Assembly (NCBI RefSeq): GCF_036324505.1
Contig: NC_086362.1
Span: 4,709,043-4,773,042 of the forward strand
DNA length: 64,000 nt
From: Eleginops maclovinus
Lineage: Eukaryota > Chordata > Actinopteri > Perciformes > Eleginopidae
Direction of reading: 5' to 3'
Shown here: positions 33,878 through 44,900 of the stretch, piece by piece
How positions within the stretch are numbered: position 1 is the stretch's first letter
Layout: each line of letters opens with the position of its first letter
The notes under the pieces: generated by a model
Told to the model about the DNA's origin: nothing
Seen by the model: the letters and a program-made list of their open reading frames with translations, nothing else
Databases searched by the model: none
Program-made: the position numbers and the translations under genes

Positions 33878-35345
33878 CTTTGGGGTGTTAAACCTGTCCG
33901 ACAGACGCACTCGACAGTGCACGATATGAACAAGGAGCACAAATAACCTGGTGCAAATATTGACTCCAGTTCCATGTGTTTACTTAAGCTCTGTGTTATA
34001 AAAAGATTTCTCACACTACATTGCAAAACTAATTCAACGAGGAAATTAGCTATGCACATAAGAAATGGCATAGATTATAACAAAGCTCTGTACGGTCCTT
34101 TTTGCATGACTCCATCAGCAGCACATTTATCTGAGGCTCTGAATTATTCAGGCCTCCAGGCGACAGAGTTCCCATGCCGATGCCAGGCTAAGTGCCCTAC
34201 ATCTTATCTTTGCCGCTGGATATCGGCCAGGAGGATGGAGCTCTGGCTCGGAGGAGAGTTTCTTTTATTTTTTAAAGGGAAATATTTGGGTCCGGAGGGA
34301 GGAAGTCTAGTCAATGTTTAACACCTTTCGAACTACAACAGGACCTGCAGACGCAGTGACCTTCTCAAATGGCTCACTGCCCACCTTTCCTAAACTCAAA
34401 CAGTGTTATTCCAATCTGCTCACATGGCTACTCGAGGGAAAACAGCTCACACATTATCTTAACCGGAGTTACTTGGTCTGGTATATAGAGGACAGTTAAG
34501 ATTTCAACCCGTTATCTGTTTTTCTCCCTCTGCAATCGTAAAAAAAAACTACAATTCCCCAAATTCCACAGGCCACAATGCACTAATCTGAGTAGAGTTT
34601 TCAGTGATGGTGGAGCTGATGTCAAGTAAAGGGTCCCCCCTTATAAAAATGTGACTTTTTGTGATAATGTTCCCCTATTATTAAAAAGCTTTAGTACTAC
34701 ATTCTTCTAATTTGGACAACATATGACATTGCTGTTGCCATTTCTTTGTATTTTGGGCTAAAAGAGACACAAATAAATACAAGTCAAGCAAGGGGACTCC
34801 TAATTAAGCCCCGCCTCCTCTCAAGTGCTAACACTGATTGAAAAAAGGGGCGTGGTCAAACTCGAGAGTGTGTGGTGTGAACAAACCTGCTGCTTTAAAA
34901 ATAACTCCTGAAAACAGACTTGTACAAAACATAAGTTCACAGATTGATTGTTTTATTCCTGTCTTTCAATAGTTTTTTTGACTTGACTTTATTAATAATT
35001 GCACTTTTTTCTGCGAAGGCACTTTGTTACTCTGTATTCAAAGTGCTGTGCACATAGAGTGTATTGTTACTATATTACGCTAATCTCTTAGGCTAGGTCA
35101 TCCAAGCAATTACCACTGAATCGAATGCACTTTCCAGGTAGACATTTTTTAATATGTCACCAATGCTAAAAACATCAGCTAAGTTTCAAAACAGTCTGGA
35201 CTGTTTAGCTTTCTTTAGGGGAAAGATACCGTTTAATGTCCACAGTGATTACTGTGTCTAGGAGAGTAAAAGAATCAGTAGAATAATCCTGTTTAAGGTG
35301 GATATTTCCTCATTAAATACAGCCCTAGCCATTCCTCTGAGAAAA

Positions 35346-35446
<101 letters not shown>

Positions 35447-35794
35447 ACAATTAAGCGTGACATCATTAACTCCAACAAAGCCTTGAGAAAAACAAACATG
35501 TTAACCAAGTGCATACACCTTGGGGACTCTACAGCCGGTTGCCTAATGGACCTCATAAAACAACACGGAGGACTGACACCCAAGTGCTCTTTATTTGCCT
35601 CCATGTGCGTTCGCCGCGCAGCAGGTTGTGGCACAAATTAGCTTGTTGTAAAATAACTTTTGTGCTGTTATCTGGAGGGAAACTGATGACTCAGGGTCAC
35701 TAGGGTGACAGCAGCGGAGACAAATACTGAGAGGTCACTTATTAATGGAAAACAAGATGGAGAGGAGTTCCATTTCCTGCTTTTGTACAGGAAT

Positions 35795-35905
<111 letters not shown>

Positions 35906-36129
35906 TTTGGTTTAATCTAGTATAATTTAAGGCTTTATGTGGAAATGAATTCAACTAAACTACAATGGATGTGTTCAACGTAGGGAAGTAGCAACACTTA
36001 ACCTGACTGTCTGGCTCATATGTGTTGTTTGGGTGATAAAACATCAAATATTTCATAAGTAGGACTCTCAAAACTTTGTTTGAATACCAGGTGTTTAATC
36101 TGAAAAGCCCAGGTGTCCGTGTACAGACG

Positions 36130-36135
36130 CTAATC
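36130..36135 (+). repeat. Target-site duplication, left (CTAATC)
   Basis: It is identical to 46823-46828 and sits immediately outside the matched terminal inverted repeats. Confidence 0.85.
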
Positions 36136-36762
36136 TATGAGGGGCCCCTAGGGACATTATTCAGAAATACCGTTCACACACACATGTGAAACACTCTCAC
36201 ACACACAACTGAAACCAAAAGCTCTCATAAACACATGTGAAAATCTCTCACACACACATATGAAATGGTCTCACACACACACACATGTGAAACACTCTCA
36301 CACACACATATGAAACACTCTCACACACACAACTGAAACCAAAAGCTCTCATAAACACATGTGAAAATCTCTCACACACACATATGAAACGCTCTCACAC
36401 ACACATGTGAAACGCTCTCACACACACATGTGAAACGCTCTCACACACACATATGAAACGCTCTCACACACACGTGAAACGCTCTCACACACACATATGA
36501 AATGCTCTCACACTCACATGTGAAACGCTCTCACACACACATATGAAACGCTCTCACACACACATATGAAACGCTCTCACACACACATATGAAACGCTCT
36601 CACACTCACATGTGAAACACTCTCACACACACATATGAAACGCTCTCACACACACATATGAAACGCTCTCACACACACATATGAAACGCTCTCACACACA
36701 CATATTAAACGCTCTCACACTCACATGTGAAACGCTCTCACAGACACATATGAAATGTTGAG
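36136..36762 (+). repeat. Left terminal inverted repeat with about 22-unit satellite array
   Basis: After a unique 40-bp tip the sequence is a tandem array of a roughly 23-bp unit (GCTCTCACACACACATATGAAAC and variants with ATGTG), about 22 copies. A stretch with ACTGAAACCAAAAGCTCTC occurs twice (about 36208 and 36332), so part of the array was duplicated internally. Regular subterminal repeats of this kind often serve as transposase-binding sites; that role is inferred here. The transposase gene starts about 100-160 bp inside. Confidence 0.85.
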
Positions 36763-36864
36763 TTCAGTAGGGAATTAGGAGTGCATTACAGTTAAAAAGG
36801 AAGGCCTTCCTGTCACATGAAGGAAGCAGGATGCTAAATTTCAAGGAAGTCAACTTCAACCACA

Positions 36865-38452
36865 ATGAATGTTCATCTGATCCTCATTATTTTCCAAGTC
36901 CAAACTTTATTTTTTGCAGTGAGAGGTAATGAAGAGGATGTTTTAAGTTTTTTCAGTAGTGCTTTGCAATGCATTGAGTCACTGCAAAGTGAAGAATCCA
37001 ACAATTTGGATCAGGAGAGGCTTTTTCGAGTGCTCGATAACCACACACGAACTATATCTGCATTTCTTGCTGTGTTAAGGTATGGTCATGATAATAGGGA
37101 TGTCAGTGAGCTACTAGGATCATTATATAGATGCTTTCGCAACTTGCTGCATGAACATGAGGCCAGACGGAGATCCACTGATGTGACAAACAATCTAATA
37201 CCCCCAACAACCTTGACTGGCCATCCAGGTCGACCCCAATACAGCATAACCGCTGAACAGATTTCTCATTGTGTGTCCATTGGTATGACATGGCAGGGAA
37301 TTGCATCATGCTTTGGAATCAGTCAAAGAACCCTATACAGACACAGGCAAACTCTGGAAGTTGAGCCATTAAGATATGCAGTATTGTCAAACCAAGTTCT
37401 GGACAGCATTGTGACAAATATACTGCAGAACACTCCAAATGCAGGTGAAGCATATGTAATTGGAAGCCTGCGATCACGTGGCCTAAGAGTTCAGCGTTGG
37501 CGGGTCAGACAGAGCCTGCATCAAGTTGATCCCATTGGGCGGTCATTTAGACGTCGTCATGCTATACGACGAAGGGTCTACAGTGTTCAGGTCCCCAACC
37601 AATTATGGTAAGTTGACTTGTAAACTGTTCAGATGTGCACATTTTAAGTACATACTTTCTTTAATGTAGTGTATATCTCCCAACAGGCATTTTGACGGCA
37701 ACCACAAGCTGGTTAGGTGACGGATGGTCTTTCATGGCTGTGTCGATGGCTTTAGCCGGACTATTATATACTTACGGTGCTTATCTAACAACAGAGCTTC
37801 AAGTGTCTTGTCATTATTTATAGAAGCAGTAGAAAACTTTGGTTTGCCTTTAAGGGTCAGATGTGATCACGGTATGGAAAATATACATGTTGCACGTTTT
37901 ATGTTGGAAAGAAGGGGGTTGAACAGTCGTAGCGTTATTACAGGTGTTTCAGTACACAACCAAAGGATTGAGAGACTATGGGCAGAACTCAATAGAGTTG
38001 TATCAAGACACTTTGCAAATATTTTTAACTTTATGGAGGAACAGGGTATACTGGATTCATTGAATGAACTTCATCTTTTTTGTCTGCATTATGTCTATTT
38101 ACCAAGAATTGAAAGGGCAGTAACAGAATTCATCAACCAGTGGAACAACCATGGCCTCTCCACACAAGGGGGGCAGACACCACTACAGCTGTGGCATACA
38201 GGTGTCATAAACAGCGTAGGAATCCATCCGGTTATAAATGACATTATTGATGGTGACACCCATTATGGTATTGATGAAGAAGGACCATTACCTGAACTTC
38301 AAACCAATAATAATGTTATCATTCCAGACATTGATCTTGCCATTAATGAGACCACAATGAACAATATTCAACAAGTGAATCCACTTGAAAATGATGGAAA
38401 CCATGGAATACATTTATTTTTGTCACTCTTGCAGTATATTCAGTCCACATAG
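36865..38452 (+). pseudogene. Transposase with HTH and integrase-like DDE core, one in-frame TGA
   Basis: This would catalyse cutting and joining of the element's ends. Exon 1 ends at 37607. A 79-nt intron (37608-37686, GTAAGT to CAACAG) splits a Trp codon, and exon 2 runs to the TAG at 38452. Counting from the ATG at 36865, residues 129-162 form a helix-turn-helix (TAEQISHCVSIGMTWQGIAS). The integrase-like core follows, with Asp251 (HFDGNHK), Asp308 (RCDHGMEN) and Glu343 (HNQRIERLW). Asp308 and Glu343 have 34 residues between them, as in DD35E-type enzymes. TGA at 37718-37720 interrupts the chain ten codons into exon 2, where the family usually has Trp; there is no frameshift. The first 18 codons look intronic (TTTTTGCAG ends at 36919), so the true first exon may start upstream or at 36920. 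No zinc-finger or reverse transcriptase is seen. Confidence 0.85.
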
Positions 38453-38600
38453 GAGTTACTTTGTAAATAAGCTGTTTCCCAACACTAAATGAACCTAGTA
38501 AACATGTTTTCAAAACTATAAGAAGCATTTGTTCAAAGTGTTTTTTTCAAAAAGACATACTGCGAGACAAGCAGAGACTGAGACTTTAAAGATTGCAAAC

Positions 38601-38606
38601 TTTATT
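38601..38606 (-). terminator. AATAAA signal (minus strand), candidate for the HECT transcript
   Basis: TTTATT on the plus strand lies about 350 bp beyond the HECT stop codon. If both this and the plus-strand signal at 38641 are used, the two transcripts overlap tail to tail. Another minus-strand signal lies near 38830. Confidence 0.35.
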
Positions 38607-38640
38607 GCAACAGCAATATTATGAACTAAATATGAAATTA

Positions 38641-38646
38641 AATAAA
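38641..38646 (+). terminator. AATAAA signal, candidate for the transposase transcript
   Basis: It lies 189 bp after the transposase stop codon, in the convergent region between the two genes of the element. Confidence 0.4.
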
Positions 38647-38951
38647 TGAAATGAAATAAATGTGAAATAAATATGAACCATATATTGGTATTGACTTAAT
38701 AAAACTACACAGGTAAAGGAAACGTAACATTCCATTCCATAAAAAGTGTTTAACAAAGTGAAATAACACAGGAAAAAGTATTAAACACACATGTAAATGT
38801 CTTTACCTGTGTAGCTTTACTTATTGACTTTTATTGAGTCAATTCCAATATGTGGTATAAATCTCAAACAAATAGCTGCATCAGAAAAATATTAAAATAT
38901 TTAACGAAAGAAATGTTGACACGTTGAAAACTTATTTCCACCACTGTATAT

Positions 38952-41900
38952 TCATGACCTGCCAAACCCATGAGTGTTCCCTAAAGCAAAGTCAAACTTG
39001 TCTTTAAAGAGTTCATATGACACATGTAGCGGCAACCTGATGCAGTTGACACATGTGTTGGCCATAGGGAACAATGGTGTCGAGGCATAGTCGTCCTCTC
39101 CCTTGTGAATGAACTCCACAGAAGGTGTTGGGGAAAAGCCGATGGGTGGCACCACAGAGGCTCCTGTTGCGAAGGCCAATATTTTTTGTAGTTTGGATGG
39201 CCCTTCTTCTTCTATACAAAAAAACAGAAAAACAATTTAAGTGGTAGTTGGTCTAATTAACATGTTTATTGAACATCTCTTGAGTTATTATCATTAGCTG
39301 ATGATGGCATGTATTCTTTGTAGGAAAAACTATTTTTAAAGTAAAAATATAAATAGATGCATCATTTTACGAGTAGTATAAACTATCAATTACCTTCTGC
39401 ATCCTGGAGATAGTCTCTCCAGAAGATTACAACCATTTCTTCTGCAGTTCTCTTGTTGCTCCCTTCTGGAGAGAGTGGAATGCTGAAGAGATTGTCCATC
39501 TGGTCAGCAGTGAGAAGACTTGCCTCATAGCAAAACAGGGGCTTAAAGCTGTCAGGATGTCTCCTGATTTTTTCAAGAACCCTAAGAGTCTTCAGACCTT
39601 CACAGAATCTGTACAAAGTACATGGAAACATTTTACTAATTTTGCATAATTAAATAGGGTTCCTAATTCACTTATGAATTGTCAATGTGTGACTTACTTG
39701 TATATACAAATAATAGTTTTTAGCTTTAGTGAAGTTAATCCTACAACATGTTGGTCAATAATTCAAGTTCTGAGTCCTATTCTGATTAACCTGACGAAAT
39801 AACCAACACTGAATACCTTTGAAATGGACCTTGGACCCTGTGGACAACCTGAAACATCACTATTTCCTGTACCAGCAGCTCCCTGTCCCTGATTGACTGC
39901 ACAGGCCTTAGACATCCTGCATTAGCCAGGTACTCAAGTAGAGGTGCCTTTGACTCCTCAAGCTCCTCAACCGTGGTACTTTCAGATACCTAGCATCACA
40001 AGGAGCAGCAGGTTGGCTTGTTATGGGGGCTACTTGTTATGCTTATAACTTATTAGTTAAAAAAACAGACACTAGAGGACTGCATAATTACATGATAACA
40101 AAAGGTCCCTTAACAGTTGATTGAGGTTCAGGGTTTTTTTTCCCACATAGCTACAATGTCACAGAAAACATAGAAATTATAATTGGCTTGTCTGTTGGAT
40201 TGTGGTGGAATTCAAACTACAACACATGGAAAGTGGGCATTCAGCAATGGACTGGGCAGGACCGATACTGCCTCTCAAAATGTAAAACAGCAAGAGAACA
40301 TTGTAATATTACCTAATTCTAATGGAATATAACATATAAACTACCAACTGACCTTTTTGACTTTCTCAAGGAGTTCTGGGTCAGCTATGTCTTCTACAGC
40401 TGGATTTGCTGAACCATCAACAAGAAGCGAAAACACTGTTGGTGACAGGAAGTTTGGTGGTGGACCACCATGCACCAAACTCACTGCAATGGCTCTGCCA
40501 GCGTTGTAGTACCGGTCCTCTCTTAGAGCTGCAAAACAATCACATAAAAGGAAATGTAATATTGAAAAATGAGTAAAGACTCATTGCTACATATTATCAT
40601 GGATTTTATGTGTTATTAAATACATTGTAGATCAGTTTGCATGTAAAAATCACCATACACTAAAATAGCTCCCATTATTAATAAAAAAAACAACAAGACA
40701 TTACCAGTACTGTCAAGAGCCAAGTTCTTGCTGTTTTCTTTTCCCTCAAACATGGCGGATCTGGCAATGGTCTCCATCAGCAGCCTCAAGAATTCCCTCC
40801 TTGGCCCTCCTAAATCAATCCCTTCCTCATTTCTCCCCATGTCATCTGAGAACTTTACAGAAATCATCAAGTTTGGGTCGTAGGATACCCTTTGGAAACC
40901 CCGCATGGCTCCTTCCCAGACAGCAGAGCGATTTATATTGAACCTGCACTGTCGTTTTGTAATAATTTTGCTTGAGAGTTCCAGCAGTATCTCCTGACTC
41001 GGGACCTTTTCTGCACTATAAAGACAAAAATGATCAAAAACACAGTAAAGTTACACATTTTAGAATAACCCTTTTTTCGTCATTGCAAGCATCCAAATAA
41101 TCCTCAATGTGTACGTCACAATAATTTAAAGGTCAATTATCAGATGACATCCTTATTAGTTATCCTGATCTGTCACGCTCGCAGTCTGTGTGAGCTACTC
41201 ACATTGGACACTCCATACTGGCAATAATGGCCTTGTTTAATTCCTCGTCATCTGAGGAGTCGTCAGGAAGAGTTGACACAAGTGCTAAATATGATGAGTA
41301 GTCATCATGGCCGCTAGTCCCATGGTTGCCATCACTCCTTGGAAGCCAGCCTCCATCTTGACTGCTTGTGCCAGGGCCGCCATCCACTCCTTCCACTACT
41401 AATCTACTCCTTTTAACAGCACTGGTAGCTGGGTGGTTGGTGGCATCATCATTATAATCATCGTCAATACCAGTGCCAGTGCCAGGATTGCCTTCACCAT
41501 CAATATTGCCAGTACAGGGATCATTATTTCTCATTGCTCTTGAGGCTGCCCTGGTGGTGACACAGCTGCTCATGCCTGCAGGGATTTGCAGGATTTCACA
41601 ACAATCCTCATCACTGTCCTTAGCAGTTGATCTGTCAGTGGCAGAAAGTTCACTTTCCTCCTCTGAGTCAGTCTTTGAAACAGAAAGAAAGAAAACCCAA
41701 AATGATATATCAAAAGCAAAAAAAGCAAGACTTTGAAATTAAATAACCTTAAATAAAAAACAAGTTATCACATAACCGATTAAAATAGGGAGCCTTTGTT
41801 CACACTCTTCTCAATTTAAATTGCTCTATTTGAATTTAATATAAACTTTAAATTGCTATAAGCAGGTAACAGTTAACATTTTCTTTTCAAAAGGTAATTA

Positions 41901-44900
41901 TACTGAATTTAATTAAGTGGTAAAACAAACAAAAAAGCAAACTTACTAAAAGGGTCCTTGATGGTCTTACATACAGGGCTTTGGTTTTAAAAACCTTGTG
42001 GATTAGCATCCCATTCAGCTCCTGACCCTCCTGGATCTTAGGGGACACCAACTTATTGCCACAAGACATTACAAGCTGGAGGCTACAAAGAAGATGTAGG
42101 ATATTACAACAACAAGAAATACTTTACGGCTAAGGGCTTAACAATATGATGTAACAGCTTGTGTTAGTGTGTGTCTGTCTGTCAGGTTCTTGCTCCTATA
42201 AGGTGTGTGACTGAATCCTGTACATTTTGAGCCAAATTCAACTTTTATGTGTTTTTATAAATGATGATTGCAATTTGAAACTACGTTTTAAAAGTGCTCT
42301 TTAAATAAAGATTATTGTATTATTAACAACGCAAGAAGGAAAAAAAAAGGGTTTACCTGACGTCCTCCGGAATATGCTCACCAAAGCCTTGTCTGATACG
42401 ATCAATAACAGTCCGGTGGTCCCAGGCCTTCTGGAACTCAAAGGCACTGAGGATATGTCCATGTTTGTGTAACCGTACTTTTGGACGTTGTTTGCACACT
42501 ACATCCAAAGATGGATTGGGGAGTAGTATCACATCCTTATTGAAATGGCCATGCTGCTGTGCCCTAGCTCTGAAATAAGAATGTATTATGCATTATAAGT
42601 CTACTATTCGACTACATGAAGGCAGACAGTTAAGTCATACTGCTATAATAAAACAATAATGAGAAAACAGTAAGTCAGGGTACTAAAGTATAATCAGTTT
42701 TCCCCTTAATTAAAAACGATAAAACGAGCAAATGTTTTTTTCCCCGTTTTAACCCTCGTCTTGTGTTAGTTCCCTGTTATCATCTCTTATGTTAACGGGT
42801 CGGTTTTGACCCGTGTTTTAATTTAGTTGTAAAATACACTAAAAACAATGATCTATCATCCAATTTGTTCCTCATCTCTTGGTTACCTTGTTAGGCTTCC
42901 TTATCCATCAAAATATTGGTTTTAATATTTTTGGTGTGGGCCCCTGGGCCTTTTTTTTGTCCGTATACCCCTCGATTTCAATAACAAGAAAATGTAAAAT
43001 GAACCTCAAGAGAATCATATAAATAAATAAAAGGTTGTTATGTCACCTGACTATTACTGAGGGGATTTAGAACACATCTCTTAAATAAATTAGTTTTATT
43101 TATTTTTTCATTTTAATATTATTAACTATAGTAACATATATGGTGTTACGGGTCAGTTTCGACCCGTATATATTTACTTCAAGAAAAAGGCAAAAAAGTC
43201 TCTTTTTTCAGCAATAAAACTTTAGTACAAACACAAAATGAAAAGCAGAACAAATATATATATATATAACATAAATATAACAAAATATAGATTTTCAAGG
43301 TCAAACAAACAACAACCAATCAAGCAAATCAAACCAATAGAAATCAATTACTAGTTCCAACACTAATAAAAATAAAAATCAGAGTAAAAGTCTCTGTGTG
43401 CAAGAACATGCATGTGTATGTGTGTGTGTGTTTAGATGCATGTGTGGCAAAAAGCGACACACAGGTGGCCTGAGTGGGGTTGTGGTTGTGGCTGTTGTGG
43501 ATGCTGTTGAGGCAGGGCTGTCTGAGGAGGATGCTGGTGTGGACGGAGTTCTAGGTGAGCTCTGCAGCTGTCTGACCAAGGTTGCAGCATCTGGGTCTCG
43601 GGGCACCCGTTCCCTTCGCTCAATGTGTGGCTTGACAAGGGAATTTCCCAGCTCCTCAAGAAACATTATCCGCTTGTTTTTTTTGGTTGAGTTCCATCCT
43701 TGGTGGATGTGGGTCCACAACCAAATGCATTACATGCAGACACATCAAGGATGTTGTAAAACACAACCATTGGCCATCTCCTGGTCATTCGCTGGCAAGT
43801 GTAGGTGGCAGTCAGCTTGTCCAGGTTGTCCACTCCTCCTTTGTTTTTGTTATAGTCGAGGATAATTGTGGGCTTTATGTCACTTCTTGATGACACAGCT
43901 GCATCTTTGTGAAGAGTAGACATAAGTATCACATTCCGGTTTTTTTTGGACAATATGAGACAACAGTGGTGGTGTCTGTAAAAGCAAACTTTGTGGAACG
44001 TGCAGCCCTGTCCTTCACCTGCAAGATTTCAGCAGGCAGCTCAGGTTTATTTTTCTTCACTGTGCCCACCATGGTAAGTTTCCTCCTGAGAAGTTCTTGT
44101 CCAAGGTCATAGCTGGTAAAAAAAATTGTCACAAGTGATATTGTGACCCTGCAGTCCAGTAGTCATATCGAGGACCACACGTTTTCCTTGGTTTTTCTCA
44201 GGGATGCCACTCGCAGCTTTGCCTGTGTAAATCTGTAGATTCCAGGCATAGCTGGTTTTTGCATCACAGGCTGCCCAGATTTTTATGCCATACTTCCCTG
44301 GCTTACTGGGTATGTATTGCCGGAAGGGGCATTTTCCTCGGAAAGGGACAAGACGTTCATCCACTGTCACCTCTGGCCCTGGGTTGAACATCAGTGGAAG
44401 GAGCTGCACCCATCTCTCCCAGACATCCCTGATGGGGGCAAGCTTGTCAGATCTTGCTCTGGTATCTCTGTTGTCAAATCTGAGGACTCTTGATATCATG
44501 TGAAAGGTCTGAAGTGACATTGTTGCCCGGAAAATATTTCTGCCTGTCGATGCGTCCCACAGACTATCAGTGGCGTCATCCAGCAAGAAGAAGAACACCA
44601 ATATAAGCATCCAGGTATTCCTCATCAATGTCTTTCCACATGCTGCCATGGACTTTTTTTCCTTCAAGGTTTGTCATAGCAATGATGACTCTTTTTAGTG
44701 ACAATGGCATAAATAGTGTCAAAACATGTCTTGATGTCGCTGACTCTCATCACAGCAAACCTTGTGATTCCAGGGGTCATTTTGATGACATTTGCAGCAG
44801 CTGCCCTGCCATGTACATCAGGAGGTACTGAGCTCCAACAGATCTTACCATTTTTGGACTTGAATCTTTCAGCGGGAGCAGCTTCAGCACCGGTGACCTC

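Noticed and set aside
33974..34321. 115-codon open frame near 34.1 kb on the plus strand
   Set aside because: It has no recognisable motif, splice borders or neighbouring exons, and its ends are AT-rich.
36168..36762. CRISPR-like appearance of the regular repeats at 36.2-36.8 kb
   Set aside because: There are no unique spacers and the units are head-to-tail satellite copies mirrored at 46.5-46.8 kb; the setting is a vertebrate genome.
36865..38452. Endogenous retrovirus or LTR retrotransposon as the source of the integrase-like gene
   Set aside because: There are no LTRs, no reverse transcriptase or gag, and the ends are inverted repeats with a 6-bp target duplication.
43398..44831. Plus-strand frames across the piggyBac gene
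   Set aside because: They are antisense shadows of a decayed transposase with recognisable motifs on the minus strand.
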